The notes: generated from the letters alone by a model not told the origin. 64,000 nucleotides of DNA from AP-15 sp963698995 (GCA_963698995.1 CAVOTD010000037.1:1-64000); one strand, 5' to 3'; shown: positions 51,168 to 61,209, numbered from the stretch's first letter. Translations and numbers: made by a program.

Positions 51168-51378
51168 GGTTTTAGAACACGCGCGAAGCGCGCAGCCTCT
51201 ATGCTGTCTAAATCGAGCAGCAGGCCGTCGGAACGGAGAATATCGAATGAGCATGTATCCGGGCCGGTTGGAGCCCGGTTGAGATCGGGTTTTTATGTCC
51301 GCAGTTGGGATCTGTCGGCGATATCGGACAAATTTTGGACGTCGCCTTCGGTCTTATCATATAAGCTATTGATAAATC

Positions 51379-51424
51379 TGGCGTCCCCTACCGGATTCGA
51401 ACCGGTGTTGCCGCCGTGAGAGAG
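51379..51424 (-). other. 3' fragment of a tRNA-Glu(CTC) gene ending in CCA
   Basis: The minus strand reads CTCTCACGGCGGCAACACCG then GTTCGAATCCGGTAGGGGAC and GCCA. This is the anticodon loop (CTC), T-arm and acceptor 3' strand of tRNA-Glu. The 5' half (expected GTCCCC... start) is missing. It lies 140 bases before the integrase N-terminus at 51567, the standard arrangement of an attachment site next to its integrase gene. Confidence 0.78.
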
Positions 51425-51566
51425 CGCACCGCGGGCTGCTAAGAACGGTGGCGAACTGGGAAAAAGGCTTGCAAAGCCGATAGATGAGCCGCATCTTGTT
51501 CTTTGCCGTTCGTGAGCGTTCGTGCCCGCCGACGGCACACTCCGGCACACTCACAGAAAGTAAAAG

Positions 51567-52583
51567 ATGGCCAGATCGATGCGCTCGTCGACGATGGAGA
51601 CGCGCTCGGCCCGGCTGCGGCTCCCGGTGTCCAAGGTGCCGGTATTCGTTAAGATCGGGCCCAAGATCGGGCTTGGCTACCGCCGCAACCAGACCGCCGG
51701 GACGTGGGTCGTCCGCCTATCTGACGGCAAAGGGCGCAATACCCGCGGCGCCCATCTCGCGGCTATTCGGGAGAGGGGGCTGCGTATCGAGGGAGACCGC
51801 GGCGAGACCGATATCAGGCCAGCTCAGGCGACGGACAATATCGCCAGCATCGGCGCTGTGGATTTCGTGCTGTCCTGCGTCAAACTGTGGGATGTCGAAC
51901 AGGTTGCGGAGGAAATCATCGCCATCGTCGGTCCACACACCGCGGTGCTTCCGCTGCAGAATGGCGTCGATGCCGCCGAGCGGATGATCCGCGTTCTCGG
52001 GCTCGAACCGGTGATGGGCGGCATGGCGTTCGTCACTGGCACTATTGTCGCGCCTGGTGTGATCCGTCAGACCGGCACTTATCAGCAGATGACCTTCGGC
52101 GAGCTCGATGGCCGGATCAGCGAGCGCGGCCAGTGCCTGCGCGATCTCTGCGAAGCGGCCGGGTTCGAGGGGGTGCTGAACGCGGACATCATGGTCCCGG
52201 TCTGGGAAAAATTCATCTTGCTGGTACCGCTCAGTGGGCTCAACGCGATGACCCGGCTGCCGCTTGGGAAGTGGCGCGACGATCCCGACCTCTCGGCGCT
52301 CTATGAGGCAGCCCTGCGCGAAAGCGTCGCTGTCGGACTCGCCGAGAACGTCAGGCTGCGACCCGACATCATCGATAAGACTATTGCGATGATGCGCTCG
52401 ATGCCGACGCACCACACTACCTCGATGGGGAACGACCTGCTGCGCGGTAACCGCCTCGAGCTGCCCTGGTTCGCCGGCAAGGTGGTCGAGCTCGGCCGCC
52501 ACCACGACATCCCGACGCCGGTGAACGGGTTTATCTATGCAGCGCTGAAGCCTTACGTAAACGGAGCCCCGGTCGGGCGATGA
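51567..52583 (+). CDS. Chimera: integrase N-terminus fused to truncated ketopantoate reductase
   Basis: Residues 1-58 (MARSMRSSTMETRSARLRLP ... KIGLGYRRNQTAGTWVVRLSDGKG) are the N-terminal segment of a phage-type tyrosine integrase. From about residue 60 the same frame is a 2-dehydropantoate 2-reductase: RGAHLAAIRERGLRIE, FVLSCVKLWDVEQVAEEI, LPLQNGVDAAERM, PVWEKFILLVPLSGLNAMTRLPLG and PTHHTTSMGNDLLRGNRLELPWFAGKVVELG. The reductase lacks its first ~30 residues including the GxGxxG NADPH-binding loop, so it cannot be a normal enzyme. The junction near 51738 looks like a deletion fusing an integrated element to the host gene. The frame is fully open. Confidence 0.82.
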   Translation: MARSMRSSTMETRSARLRLPVSKVPVFVKIGPKIGLGYRRNQTAGTWVVRLSDGKGRNTRGAHLAAIRERGLRIEGDRGETDIRPAQATDNIASIGAVDFVLSCVKLWDVEQVAEEIIAIVGPHTAVLPLQNGVDAAERMIRVLGLEPVMGGMAFVTGTIVAPGVIRQTGTYQQMTFGELDGRISERGQCLRDLCEAAGFEGVLNADIMVPVWEKFILLVPLSGLNAMTRLPLGKWRDDPDLSALYEAALRESVAVGLAENVRLRPDIIDKTIAMMRSMPTHHTTSMGNDLLRGNRLELPWFAGKVVELGRHHDIPTPVNGFIYAALKPYVNGAPVGR

Positions 52584-52635
52584 GCGTGTGTTCCACAACG
52601 AAGGTCAAAATTGATGAGTTCGCCCTCGCTGCGTG

Positions 52636-53404
52636 TTATCGCAGGCTGCTCAACAAACCGCCATCGACCTGAAGCGTGGCGCCCGTGACATAGCCGCCGC
52701 GGGGCGAGACGAGAAAGGCAGCGACCGCAGCGATATCTTCAGCCCGGCCGAGCCGCCCCAGCGGAATCTCGTCGGCAAGATCCTCCATCGCCTGCCCTGA
52801 TTGGCGCGTGACCAACTGGAGGCGTGGAGTGTCGATTAAACCCGGGCAGAGCGTATTGACGGTAATGCGATCACCAGCGAGTTCCAGGGATAAAGTCTTC
52901 GCGAGCCCCATCACTCCCGCCCAAGTCGCCACAGATAAGCCGAAGCCGCGGATCGGTTGCAGCATCGAGAGCGCGGTGATGTTGAGAATGCTGCCGCCGC
53001 CGGCGCGCCGCATATGTGGGACAGCCGAGCGGCTCATCCTCACGACACTCAGTAAGTTCTGCTCAACCGCGCGCTGCCATGCCGCATCATCGAAATCGAG
53101 GGTTGGGCCGAGCGGCGGCGCGCCGTCATTGTTGACAAGGATGTCGATCCCACCGAGACCGGCGACCGTATCCGCGACGATGCGCTGGCAATCAGCGGCC
53201 TGGCGGATATCGCCCTGGATTGCGAGGACGTCCCCGCTGGTCTCGCTGCGAATCCGTTCGGCCGCCGGATGTAGCGCGGCCTCGCGTCGTGCCGTTACGG
53301 CGACGCGGGCACCCTCCTCCGCGAGCAACCGGGCGATGGCGTGGCCGATGCCTTGAGAGCCGCCGTTGACGATCGCCACCTTGCCAGCCAGACCAAGGGT
53401 CCAT
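52636..53404 (-). CDS. SDR family oxidoreductase with atypical active site (start-proximal frameshift)
   Basis: About 255 residues. The cofactor motif GGSQGIGHAIA, then VNNDGAPPLGP, NITALS and a C-terminal GRAEDIAAVAAFLVSPRGGYVTGATLQVDGG define the fold. The YxxxK signature is missing: the place reads GFGLSVATWAGVMG, as in an SDR branch with LSNxxR there, so catalysis may differ. The ATG at 53404 overlaps the upstream stop (TGATG), but one extra C soon after it (ATGGACCCTTGG) throws the frame; removing it yields MDLGLAGKVAIVNGG. Otherwise translation would need the GTG at 53379. Third gene of a minus-strand operon with acyl-CoA synthetase and amidohydrolase. Confidence 0.78.
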
Positions 53405-54279
53405 CAGCGTCGCAAACCTGCCAATAGCGCCTCCGCGTTGCCTCGGAAGATTTGCTCCAACACCTGCTCCGGATAGCCCAGTCCTCGCCAATCGGCGAAC
53501 AGCCGCTCGTAGCGGAACAGCGGATAATCGACTGCGAACATGACCCGGTCGGCGAGACGCCGCGGGATCTCCCGCTTCAATTCGTCGGTAAAGTATTTCG
53601 GCGACCAGCCATGCAGCTCGCACCAGACATTAGGCTTGTGTAGCAGTACCGCGATCATCTCACTCTGCCACGGCCAAGCCGGCCGCGCCGCTACAATCGT
53701 CAGATCGGCGAAACGGGCGGCGACCGCATCGAGATGGCGCGGATGACAAGAATCAAGGGTAATGCCGCTGCCGCCGGGCAGCCCGGCGCCAAGCCCCGTC
53801 GTGCCGACAAAGATCAGCGCCGGCGCTTGCGCCTCGATGCACAGTCGATAGAACGGTTCCCAAGCCCGATCGCTCGCCGGCAGTCCACCCGAACCGGAGA
53901 CGGCGAGCCCGACAAACCCCGCACCGCGATCGAGACAGCGGCGATATTCGACGAGCGCCGGAGCGCCTAGTTCGGGCTGAAAATGCACCCAATTGCCGAT
54001 GATCACATCGGAATGCGCTTTCTGAGTCGCAAAGCCGTAGTCGTGGATGGCGCGCGCCTGATCGACCGGCAGATATTTCGTGTAGCCGAAATCGAGTATC
54101 ACCCGGACCCCGGCCCGGCGGAAATCCTCCGCCATCTCAGCTTCCGAGCGATATTCCGGCTTGGAGCGCCAAGTGCGTTCCTGCTGCGCGAGCTCCGCCT
54201 CGGTTTGCAACGGATAGCCGCGCCGCGTGCTCCAATGCGAGTGAATGTCGATGGCGTGCAGACGGTTCTCCGAGTTCAT
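53404..54279 (-). CDS. Amidohydrolase family metal-dependent hydrolase
   Basis: 291 residues from ATG 54279, which overlaps the acyl-CoA synthetase stop (ATGA). HAIDIHSHWSTRRGYP gives the N-terminal HxH metal motif, followed by VRVILDFGYTKYLPVD, LIFVGTTGLG, IVAARPAWPWQSEMI and the late VMFAVDYPLFRYER with the metal-site Asp. Belongs to the amidohydrolase-2 group. Position 2 of a translationally coupled operon (synthetase-amidohydrolase-SDR) divergent from a Liv transporter suggests catabolism of an imported carboxylic compound. Intact. Confidence 0.83.
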   Translation of the reverse strand: MNSENRLHAIDIHSHWSTRRGYPLQTEAELAQQERTWRSKPEYRSEAEMAEDFRRAGVRVILDFGYTKYLPVDQARAIHDYGFATQKAHSDVIIGNWVHFQPELGAPALVEYRRCLDRGAGFVGLAVSGSGGLPASDRAWEPFYRLCIEAQAPALIFVGTTGLGAGLPGGSGITLDSCHPRHLDAVAARFADLTIVAARPAWPWQSEMIAVLLHKPNVWCELHGWSPKYFTDELKREIPRRLADRVMFAVDYPLFRYERLFADWRGLGYPEQVLEQIFRGNAEALLAGLRR

Positions 54280-55913
54280 CCAGGCCGCATCCTCTCCAGC
54301 ACGATATCGCGCAGCGGCCCCTTCTGAACCTTGCCCGTCGGGGTGCGCGGTAGGGCCTCCAGCAGCCGCAGAGATTCCGGCAGCTTGTACGTCGCGATCT
54401 TGTCCTTGAGGAAGGCGATCAGCTCCTCGAACGACAGGCTCTCCCCCGGTCGCGGCACGATGCAAGCACAAACGCGTTCGCCCAGTCGCGGATCGGGTAC
54501 GCCGACGGCGGCGGCCTCAAGCACCTTCGGGTGCTGGTAAAGAACCTCCTCGATCTCGCGCGGGTAGATGTTGGCCCCGCCGCGAATGATCAGTTCTTTC
54601 TTGCGATCGACAATTTTCAAATAGCCTCTCGCATCGAGGATCCCGATATCGCCGGTGGCGAACCAGCCGTCCGCACTGAAGCTGCGCGCATTCGCGTCGG
54701 GATTGTTGTAATAGCCGACCGTCACCGAGGGCCCATAGGTCAGGATCTCGCCGGCAGTGCCCGGTGGGCAGTCCCGCCCATTATCATCCACGACGCGGAT
54801 TTCCATTTGGGATAGCGGACGCCCGACAAGGCCGCACACTTCTTCAGGATCATCATCCGGCGTCGTATGCGATTGGAACCCGCATTCGAGCATCCCGTAG
54901 AGTTCGAGCAGGTGGCCGGGTAACCGCCCCCTGACCTCGCGGATCACCTCGATGGGGCAGGAGGCACCACCAGTCGTCATCACTTGCAAAGAGGAGAGGT
55001 CGTAGCGGCCGAGATTGGGTACGTTAAGCAGCGAAACGAGATGCGCCGGCGCGCAGCAGAAATGGGTGACCCGCTCGCGCTCGATCAGAGCGAGCGCCTG
55101 CTCGGCATCGAACACCTCCTGAAGCACGATTGTGCAGCCTGCGAACACCCCCTGCAGCACGTTGAGCAGGCCCCAATTGAGGCCGACCGGCAGAAACGTG
55201 AGCAATACACTGTCCGAATCGATGCGGTGCCCCTCATTGACGAAGCGTGCCGCGCAATTTGTCGTGTTGTGCAGGTGCAGCACGGCCTTGGGATCGCCGG
55301 TCGTGCCCGAAGTAAATGCGGTACGCGACAAATCGTTCGCGCGCGGTCGCCTCTCGCGTAGCTTTTCGCGATCGATCGCCGGCTCCGCCGGGTCTTCGAG
55401 GAAGGCGCGCAGATCGAAATATCCAGGCGGCAATTCCTCGCCGACCACCATGACATGGCGGAGCGTCGGCAGTTTCGGGTGCAAGCCCGCGAGCATGGTT
55501 AGATAATCAAAGCGCCTGAACCGACTCGGCATAATCAATGCCGAGGCGTCGGTGAAGCGCAGGATGAACTCAACCTCGCGGCTACGAAAGTCACTATGAA
55601 ACTGGCAGAACGGGACGCCCGCCAGCATCGCCGCATTGATCGCTACGGCAAACTCGCTCCAATTCGGCAGCTGAATTGCGAGGACATCATCGCCGCCGAG
55701 CCCGAGAGTCACGAAATGGGCTGCAAGCCGCTCAGCTCGCCGATAATACTCGCCGTACCCAAGCCGCACCCGCCCATCGACGATCGCCAACTTGTCCGGC
55801 GTTGCGCGGGCCCCCTGTTCGAGCGCATCATTGCTCGTCGTCTTCACCCAATACCCTTGTTCGACGAACTGGGCGATTCGGGCGGTGTCGATTGGCGGGT
55901 TCGGGATCCGCAT
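54276..55913 (-). CDS. AMP-dependent acyl-CoA synthetase/ligase
   Basis: 545 residues of the ANL superfamily: P-loop-like AFTSGTTGDPKAVLHLHN, ELYGMLECGF, FATGDIGILDARGYLKIVDRKKELIIRGGANIYPREIEEVL (hinge and A8) and the C-terminal PRTPTGKVQK with the adenylation Lys. It activates a carboxylic acid as acyl-AMP and transfers it to CoA. First gene of the minus-strand operon; the promoter must lie in the 113-base divergent region 55914-56026 shared with the ABC transporter. Substrate not predictable. Intact. Confidence 0.9.
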   Translation of the reverse strand: MRIPNPPIDTARIAQFVEQGYWVKTTSNDALEQGARATPDKLAIVDGRVRLGYGEYYRRAERLAAHFVTLGLGGDDVLAIQLPNWSEFAVAINAAMLAGVPFCQFHSDFRSREVEFILRFTDASALIMPSRFRRFDYLTMLAGLHPKLPTLRHVMVVGEELPPGYFDLRAFLEDPAEPAIDREKLRERRPRANDLSRTAFTSGTTGDPKAVLHLHNTTNCAARFVNEGHRIDSDSVLLTFLPVGLNWGLLNVLQGVFAGCTIVLQEVFDAEQALALIERERVTHFCCAPAHLVSLLNVPNLGRYDLSSLQVMTTGGASCPIEVIREVRGRLPGHLLELYGMLECGFQSHTTPDDDPEEVCGLVGRPLSQMEIRVVDDNGRDCPPGTAGEILTYGPSVTVGYYNNPDANARSFSADGWFATGDIGILDARGYLKIVDRKKELIIRGGANIYPREIEEVLYQHPKVLEAAAVGVPDPRLGERVCACIVPRPGESLSFEELIAFLKDKIATYKLPESLRLLEALPRTPTGKVQKGPLRDIVLERMRPG

Positions 55914-56026
55914 CCAAACTCATCTTTCCTGCATGGAACTGTGCTCCAACGGCGACGCCGAATACGGTACTCTCCTGGTCAATAGGTTCAAGGTCCAGCG
56001 GATGCGAGCGGAATGGGAGGAAGCAT

Positions 56027-57247
56027 ATGAGCAAACGAGGAAGCATCACCCGCCGGATGGTGACGAGATCTGCGGTAGCCGGGGTCGCTCTCGCCGCTGT
56101 ACCGTGGCGGCGGCGTTGTGCGATCGCGGCGGAGCCGATCAAGATCGGTATGCCACTGGCGTTGACCGGTCCGCTCGGCTCGGTTGGGCAACAGCTGAAA
56201 CGCGGCGGTGAGCTCTGGGCCAAAGCACAGAACGCTAAGGGCGGACTAATAGGCCGACAGATTCAGTTGTTGATCGAGGATACTGCCGGCAGCCCGGCTG
56301 ACGCGGTGCGCAAGGCCCAGGAAATGGTGGAGCGCGACGGCTGCAACATCTTCACCGGCATCACTTTGTCCTCCGAGGCACTCGCGGTGGTGCCGAAACT
56401 CCAGGAATGGAAGGCGATCTTCGTTTCCTCCGACAACGGTGATGGAAGGCTGACCGCGGAATCCTTCGTCCCTAATTTCTTCCGTTCTAATATTTCGGCG
56501 CCTATGGGCGCGCGAGCGGTCTCTCTCTTCCTGCGGGAGCAGGAGTGGCAGAACGTCTATGCCATCGGCATGGATTATGCGTGGGGCCGCAACAGCGTGC
56601 AGGTGTTCGAATCCGAGATGAAGCGTGCCAACAAGAACTTCATCGGCTCGGTGTTCTCGCCGATCGGCACCAAGGATTTTTCGACCTATATTGTTAAGAT
56701 CCGACAGTCGGGCGCCGAAGCAGTCTACATCACGATGGCTGGCGACGACTACAACGCCTTCCTGGCTCAGGCGGCGCAATACCGCCTGCCGGAGAAGGTG
56801 CAATTGCTCTCCGAAGTCGTCGACCTCACGGTGCCGCGCGCTGTCGGTGACGCAGCACTCGGCCTGATCAGCTCGATGCGTTACTGCTTCAGGCTCGACA
56901 ACCCCAAGAACAAGGAGTTCGTCGCGCTCTGGAAAAAGGAATATGACGCCGTGCCGGACAATAATGAGGGCGAGCAGTGGCAAGCCTTAGAGGTGCTCGG
57001 CGCCGGCATCGAGAAGGCTGGCAGCGCCGATACCGACGCCTTGCGCAGCGCGCTCGAGACGGTCGCGATCGACGACATCAAGGGCCCTGTCGCGATACGC
57101 AAATGCGATCATCAGGCCGTGCAGACGGGCTATATGGTCAAGCTCGTCAAGGGGGACGGGTTCTCCTACCCGGTGCCGCAGATCATCGCGACCTACTCCG
57201 GGGACAAAACAACGCCCGCTTGCAACAAGATGACCTTCGAAGATTGA
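56027..57247 (+). CDS. Branched-chain amino acid-type ABC transporter substrate-binding protein
   Basis: 406 residues from ATG 56027, preceded by GGGAGGA. The leader SITRRMVTRSAVAGVALAAVPW carries a twin Arg. The mature part is a periplasmic-binding protein of the LivJ/K type: IKIGMPLALTGPLGSVGQQLKRGGELWAKAQNAKGGLIGRQIQLLIED, NIFTGITLSSEALAV and VYAIGMDYAWGRNSVQVFE. Members of this group also bind aromatic acids, amides and urea, which would fit the adjacent acyl-CoA synthetase. First gene of a five-gene transporter operon. Intact. Confidence 0.9.
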   Translation: MSKRGSITRRMVTRSAVAGVALAAVPWRRRCAIAAEPIKIGMPLALTGPLGSVGQQLKRGGELWAKAQNAKGGLIGRQIQLLIEDTAGSPADAVRKAQEMVERDGCNIFTGITLSSEALAVVPKLQEWKAIFVSSDNGDGRLTAESFVPNFFRSNISAPMGARAVSLFLREQEWQNVYAIGMDYAWGRNSVQVFESEMKRANKNFIGSVFSPIGTKDFSTYIVKIRQSGAEAVYITMAGDDYNAFLAQAAQYRLPEKVQLLSEVVDLTVPRAVGDAALGLISSMRYCFRLDNPKNKEFVALWKKEYDAVPDNNEGEQWQALEVLGAGIEKAGSADTDALRSALETVAIDDIKGPVAIRKCDHQAVQTGYMVKLVKGDGFSYPVPQIIATYSGDKTTPACNKMTFED

Positions 57248-57300
57248 GCGTCGTGAGCGCATCCGGCCAAGGGGAGTCGTCCGACGGGAGGCGATGAGGG

Positions 57301-58170
57301 TTGAGCCTATTCGCCTTCCTCATCACACAAAGCCTAAACGCACTGTCGCAGGCGGCGCTCCTGTTTTTTCTCGGCGTCGGCCTGACCTTGATCTTCGGAA
57401 TCATGCGCATCGTCAATTTCGCGCATGGCACGCTGTATATGTTCGGCGCGTTCGTCGGCTATTCGGTTGCACGCTCTACCGGCAGCTTTTGGACAGCTCT
57501 GCTGCTGGCGCCGTTGGTGGTGGGTGTCGCCGGCCTGCTGTTCGAGTTCGCCATCCTGCGGCGCCTTTACCGGCGCGAGGCCAGCGCCTTCCTGATGGTG
57601 ACATTCGGCCTTGCGCTGGTATTGGGCGAAATCGTCCGCCTCGCGTGGGGCCCCGAGGCATTGCAGGTCGAGCCGCCACGGGCCTTTGCAGGCATCGTCT
57701 TCCTGGTCGGCGAGCCATTTCCGACGTATCGGCTGTTTCTTGTCGGTGCCGGGATCATCGTCGCAGTAGCGATCTGGCAGGTACTCGACCGCACCCGGCT
57801 GGGGCTTCTGATCCGCGCGGCCTCACAAAACCCCGAGATGGTGTCGGCGCTCGGTATCGATCTAAATCTTATACGCTCGGCTGTTTTCGGCATCGGCTGC
57901 GGCCTTGCCGGACTTGGCGGTGTGCTTGCCGCGCCGCTCGTAACCGCGTCGGTTGGCATGGCCGCGACGATGATTATCGACGCGTTCGTGATCGTCATTA
58001 TTGGCGGCATGGGGAGTTTCCTCGGGTCGCTGATCGCCGCGTTGCTCATCGCCTTTACTCAGGTCTTCGGCGAATATTACCTACCCGATTTGGCCCTGGC
58101 GTTCATGTATTTGCTCATGCTGCTCGTCCTCGTCGTGCGGCCCGGCGGGCTTCTCGGCAAAGAGGCCTGA
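57301..58170 (+). CDS. livH: Branched-chain amino acid-type ABC transporter permease LivH
   Basis: 289 residues, eight or so membrane helices. LTLIFGIMRIVNFAHGTLYMFGAFVGY and the permease loop GCGLAGLGGVLAAPL are standard. The start is a TTG at 57301, since the nearby ATG at 57294 is out of frame. Forms the membrane pore with LivM. 53 bases after the binding-protein gene. Intact. Confidence 0.9.
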   Translation: MSLFAFLITQSLNALSQAALLFFLGVGLTLIFGIMRIVNFAHGTLYMFGAFVGYSVARSTGSFWTALLLAPLVVGVAGLLFEFAILRRLYRREASAFLMVTFGLALVLGEIVRLAWGPEALQVEPPRAFAGIVFLVGEPFPTYRLFLVGAGIIVAVAIWQVLDRTRLGLLIRAASQNPEMVSALGIDLNLIRSAVFGIGCGLAGLGGVLAAPLVTASVGMAATMIIDAFVIVIIGGMGSFLGSLIAALLIAFTQVFGEYYLPDLALAFMYLLMLLVLVVRPGGLLGKEA

Positions 58171-58175
58171 GCCCC

Positions 58176-59150
58176 TTGCGCGCCTGGCATGGCGTCCTCC
58201 CGGCGGTGGTGCTGGCGCTTGCACCGTTCGCGCTTCCGCTCTATGCGATGACATTGCTGACAGAGGCCTTGATCCTCGGCCTGTTCGCAATGAGCCTCGA
58301 CCTGATGGTGGGTTACACCCGGCTATTCTCGTTCGGGCATGCCGCCGCCTTTGGGTTTGGCGCCTATGCCTCGGGCTGGCTGCTCTTGCACACGCAATTG
58401 CCGATGCTATTTGCCGTGCCGCTCGCGGCATTGCTCGCCGGCATCGTCGCGATCGGGGTTGCCTGGGTTTGCACGCAGGCGACCGGCGTGTCGTTCTCGA
58501 TGTTGACCCTGGCCTTCGCCCAACTCCTTTATGCGGTCGCTTTCAAATGGACGAGCGTCACCGGTGGGTCGGACGGACTGGCCGGCATTCCGCGACGGCC
58601 CGGCCCGTTCGGTTTCGACGCGCTTAGCAGCCGGACGGGCTTCTATTACCTGGTGTTAATCGCGCTGGCCGCCGCCTTCGGCTTCTGTCGAGCGCTGGTA
58701 CGCTCGCCCTTCGGCGCCGTGCTGCGCGGCATTCGCGAGAACGAAGCGAAGACGCTGGCGCTCGGGTACAACACCCGTCTGTACAAGATAGCCGTGGTGG
58801 CGCTCGCCTACGCGCTCGGCGGCCTTGCCGGCGCGCTCTACGCTCCCTTTGCCGGGTTTGCCAATACCGAGCTGGTATTCTGGCTGTTTTCCGGGCAGGT
58901 CCTAATCATGGTCATCGTCGGTGGTTCGGGCACCTTGATCGGGCCGATCCTCGGCGCCGCGTTCTTTCTGGTCGTCGAGCACCAGCTCAGCAACTACACC
59001 GAGGCCTGGGCGCTGTGCTTCGGACTGATATTCATCTCCTTCGTCATCTTCGCGCCGGAGGGCATCTGGGGCTTGCTGACGGCACGGTTCGGCCGGGGCG
59101 GCGGCGGGACAGGTAGGATGTCGTGGCGCTCCTCGAACTCGACAGGCTGA
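58176..59150 (+). CDS. livM: Branched-chain amino acid-type ABC transporter permease LivM
   Basis: 324 residues from a TTG at 58176, six bases after the livH stop. LILGLFAMSLDLMVGYTRLFSFGHAAAFGFGAYA, FAQLLYAVAFKWTSVTGGSDGL and the EAA-like loop LALGYNTRLYKIAVVALAYALGGLAGALYAPF mark LivM. The C-terminus overlaps livG by 28 bases, with a non-family tail (SWRSSNSTG), a common arrangement. Intact. Confidence 0.9.
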   Translation: MRAWHGVLPAVVLALAPFALPLYAMTLLTEALILGLFAMSLDLMVGYTRLFSFGHAAAFGFGAYASGWLLLHTQLPMLFAVPLAALLAGIVAIGVAWVCTQATGVSFSMLTLAFAQLLYAVAFKWTSVTGGSDGLAGIPRRPGPFGFDALSSRTGFYYLVLIALAAAFGFCRALVRSPFGAVLRGIRENEAKTLALGYNTRLYKIAVVALAYALGGLAGALYAPFAGFANTELVFWLFSGQVLIMVIVGGSGTLIGPILGAAFFLVVEHQLSNYTEAWALCFGLIFISFVIFAPEGIWGLLTARFGRGGGGTGRMSWRSSNSTG

Positions 59151-59871
59151 CCCGCCGCTTCGGCGGGCTCGTCGCGGTAGACGGGGTGTCGATGGAGGTC
59201 GCCGAAGGCGAAGTGCGCGCCGTTATCGGTCCGAACGGTGCCGGCAAATCGACGCTGTTCAACCTGATCACCGGGATCATCAAGCCTACTGATGGCACCG
59301 TACGCTTCGCAGGTGAGGGGTTGACTGGCCTGCCGGTGCCTCGGATCTGCCAGCGCGGCATCGCCCGGACCTTCCAACTCACCGCGCTATTTCCGGAGAT
59401 GACCGCGCATGAAAACGTACGGCTCGCTGCCCAGGCGCGCGAGCCTTGGCACTGGCGATTTCTCGGTGGCGGTGCAACGTTCGCGGCCGCCGGAAAGCGC
59501 GCCGACCAGGCGCTCGAACGATTGGGCCTCACCGCGCTCGCAGACCTCCCGGCCGGCTTTCTCTCACATGGCGACCAGCGCTTGCTGGAAGTCGCGATGG
59601 CGCTGGCGCAGAGCCCGCGCCTGTTGCTGCTCGACGAGCCGACGCAGGGCCTGTCGGTCGAGGAGACCGCGAAGGCGGTCGAGACCTTAGTCGGACTGCT
59701 TGCAGACGGGGGCGTCACCGTGCTGCTGGTCGAGCACGACATGGAGGTGGTGTTTCGCCTCGCCGACAAAATCACGGTGTTGCACCGCGGCGCGGTCATC
59801 GCCGACGGCATCCCGCAGACAATTCGCGACCACAGCGAGGTCCAACGCGCCTATCTCGGCGGTTTGTCCTG

Positions 59872-59872
<1 letters not shown>
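59123..59872 (+). CDS. livG: Branched-chain amino acid-type ABC transporter ATPase LivG
   Basis: 249 residues. Walker A GPNGAGKST, ABC signature LSHGDQRLLEVAMAL, Walker B LLLLDEPTQGL, His-switch VLLVEHDM. The start is GTG at 59123 inside the livM end. One of two ATPases driving the transporter. The signature Gly-Gly is replaced by HGDQ, normal for LivG. Stop overlaps the livF start (TGATG). Intact. Confidence 0.9.
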
Positions 59873-60567
<695 letters not shown>

Positions 60568-60681
60568 TCCGGCACGCTTGGGCAAGGGAAACGACGTCGG
60601 CAGTCGGCTTGTCCCGCGACCAAAGTTCTGCAAGGGCTCGTCGACGGGAAGCCGCGGTAGATAGCTCCTGCCCAAACGTAA

Positions 60682-60715
60682 AAACCCCGCCGGGCGCTTA
60701 GCCAAGCAGGGTATT
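60682..60715 (-). terminator. Terminator after the first CxxC-rich gene remnant
   Basis: On the minus strand CCCTGC ... GGCGGGGTTTTT forms a GC hairpin with an internal GCTT/AAGC stem and a T-run. A related hairpin follows the second copy of the gene (63522-63558), supporting duplication of the 3' region as well. It also lies 115 bases past livF, but its polarity does not serve livF. Confidence 0.65.
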
Positions 60716-60732
60716 GTCGTCGATACTATTTT

Positions 60733-61200
60733 GTGGTCCTCCCAGTGAAATCGGATGTTCTAACGGTTCACCCTTCAGACCCGCAGATCTGGCCGGCTGG
60801 CGTACACGGCGGCAATGAAGCCGTGCGGTCGCGCTATTCGCCGATCAACTCTGCCCACTCGTCGCGCCGTCTCTTAAACCGGTGCCGAACCGCTTTGCGC
60901 GCATACGCTCGGCCCAGCACGGTCACGATGGGGCTATCTCGGCCAACCCGTCTGCAGGTGCGGGATTATCGGCCGAGAGATTGACCGCGAAGCCGGCCTC
61001 GACGGCCGCAGCGATAAGACGCCGGTTCTCGCGGGCTTGTGGGTGAAGGCGATTGCGTTCTTGCCGGTATTGGCAGCGACGAGCTCCTTGAGGAGCGCAC
61101 CGTCGATATCGGCCCTGCATTCGTGGAGGTCGCCTGTTTGGGCATAGCGCCGCGACTTGGGCGCAGAACTCCGACCAGGACACGCCAGCCAAGCCGCGGA
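60733..61200 (-). pseudogene. Remnant of a CxxC-rich mobile-element-type gene, copy 1
   Basis: The minus strand reads, in shifting frames, ENRRLIAAAVEAGFAVNLSADNPAPADGLAEIAP, then IVTVLGRAYARKAVRHRFKRRRDEWAELIGE followed by a stop near 60838. Both segments match the gene at the right edge of the window (FTINLSADNPAHADRLAELGIAPVVTVLARAYAREAVRHRFKRRRDEWAETI). The CPATYTDATCKTC part of that copy is not preserved here. VNLSADN...ADRLAE followed by a CPAT..C..C block is typical of an uncharacterised phage/plasmid protein family; its function is unknown. Non-functional. Confidence 0.65.
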
Positions 61201-61209
61201 TACGCGACT

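Noticed and set aside
51113..51424. Complete tRNA-Lys and tRNA-Glu genes
   Set aside because: The sequence 5' of the anticodon arm does not form a D-arm or pair with the acceptor 3' strand in either case; only the 3' parts are present.
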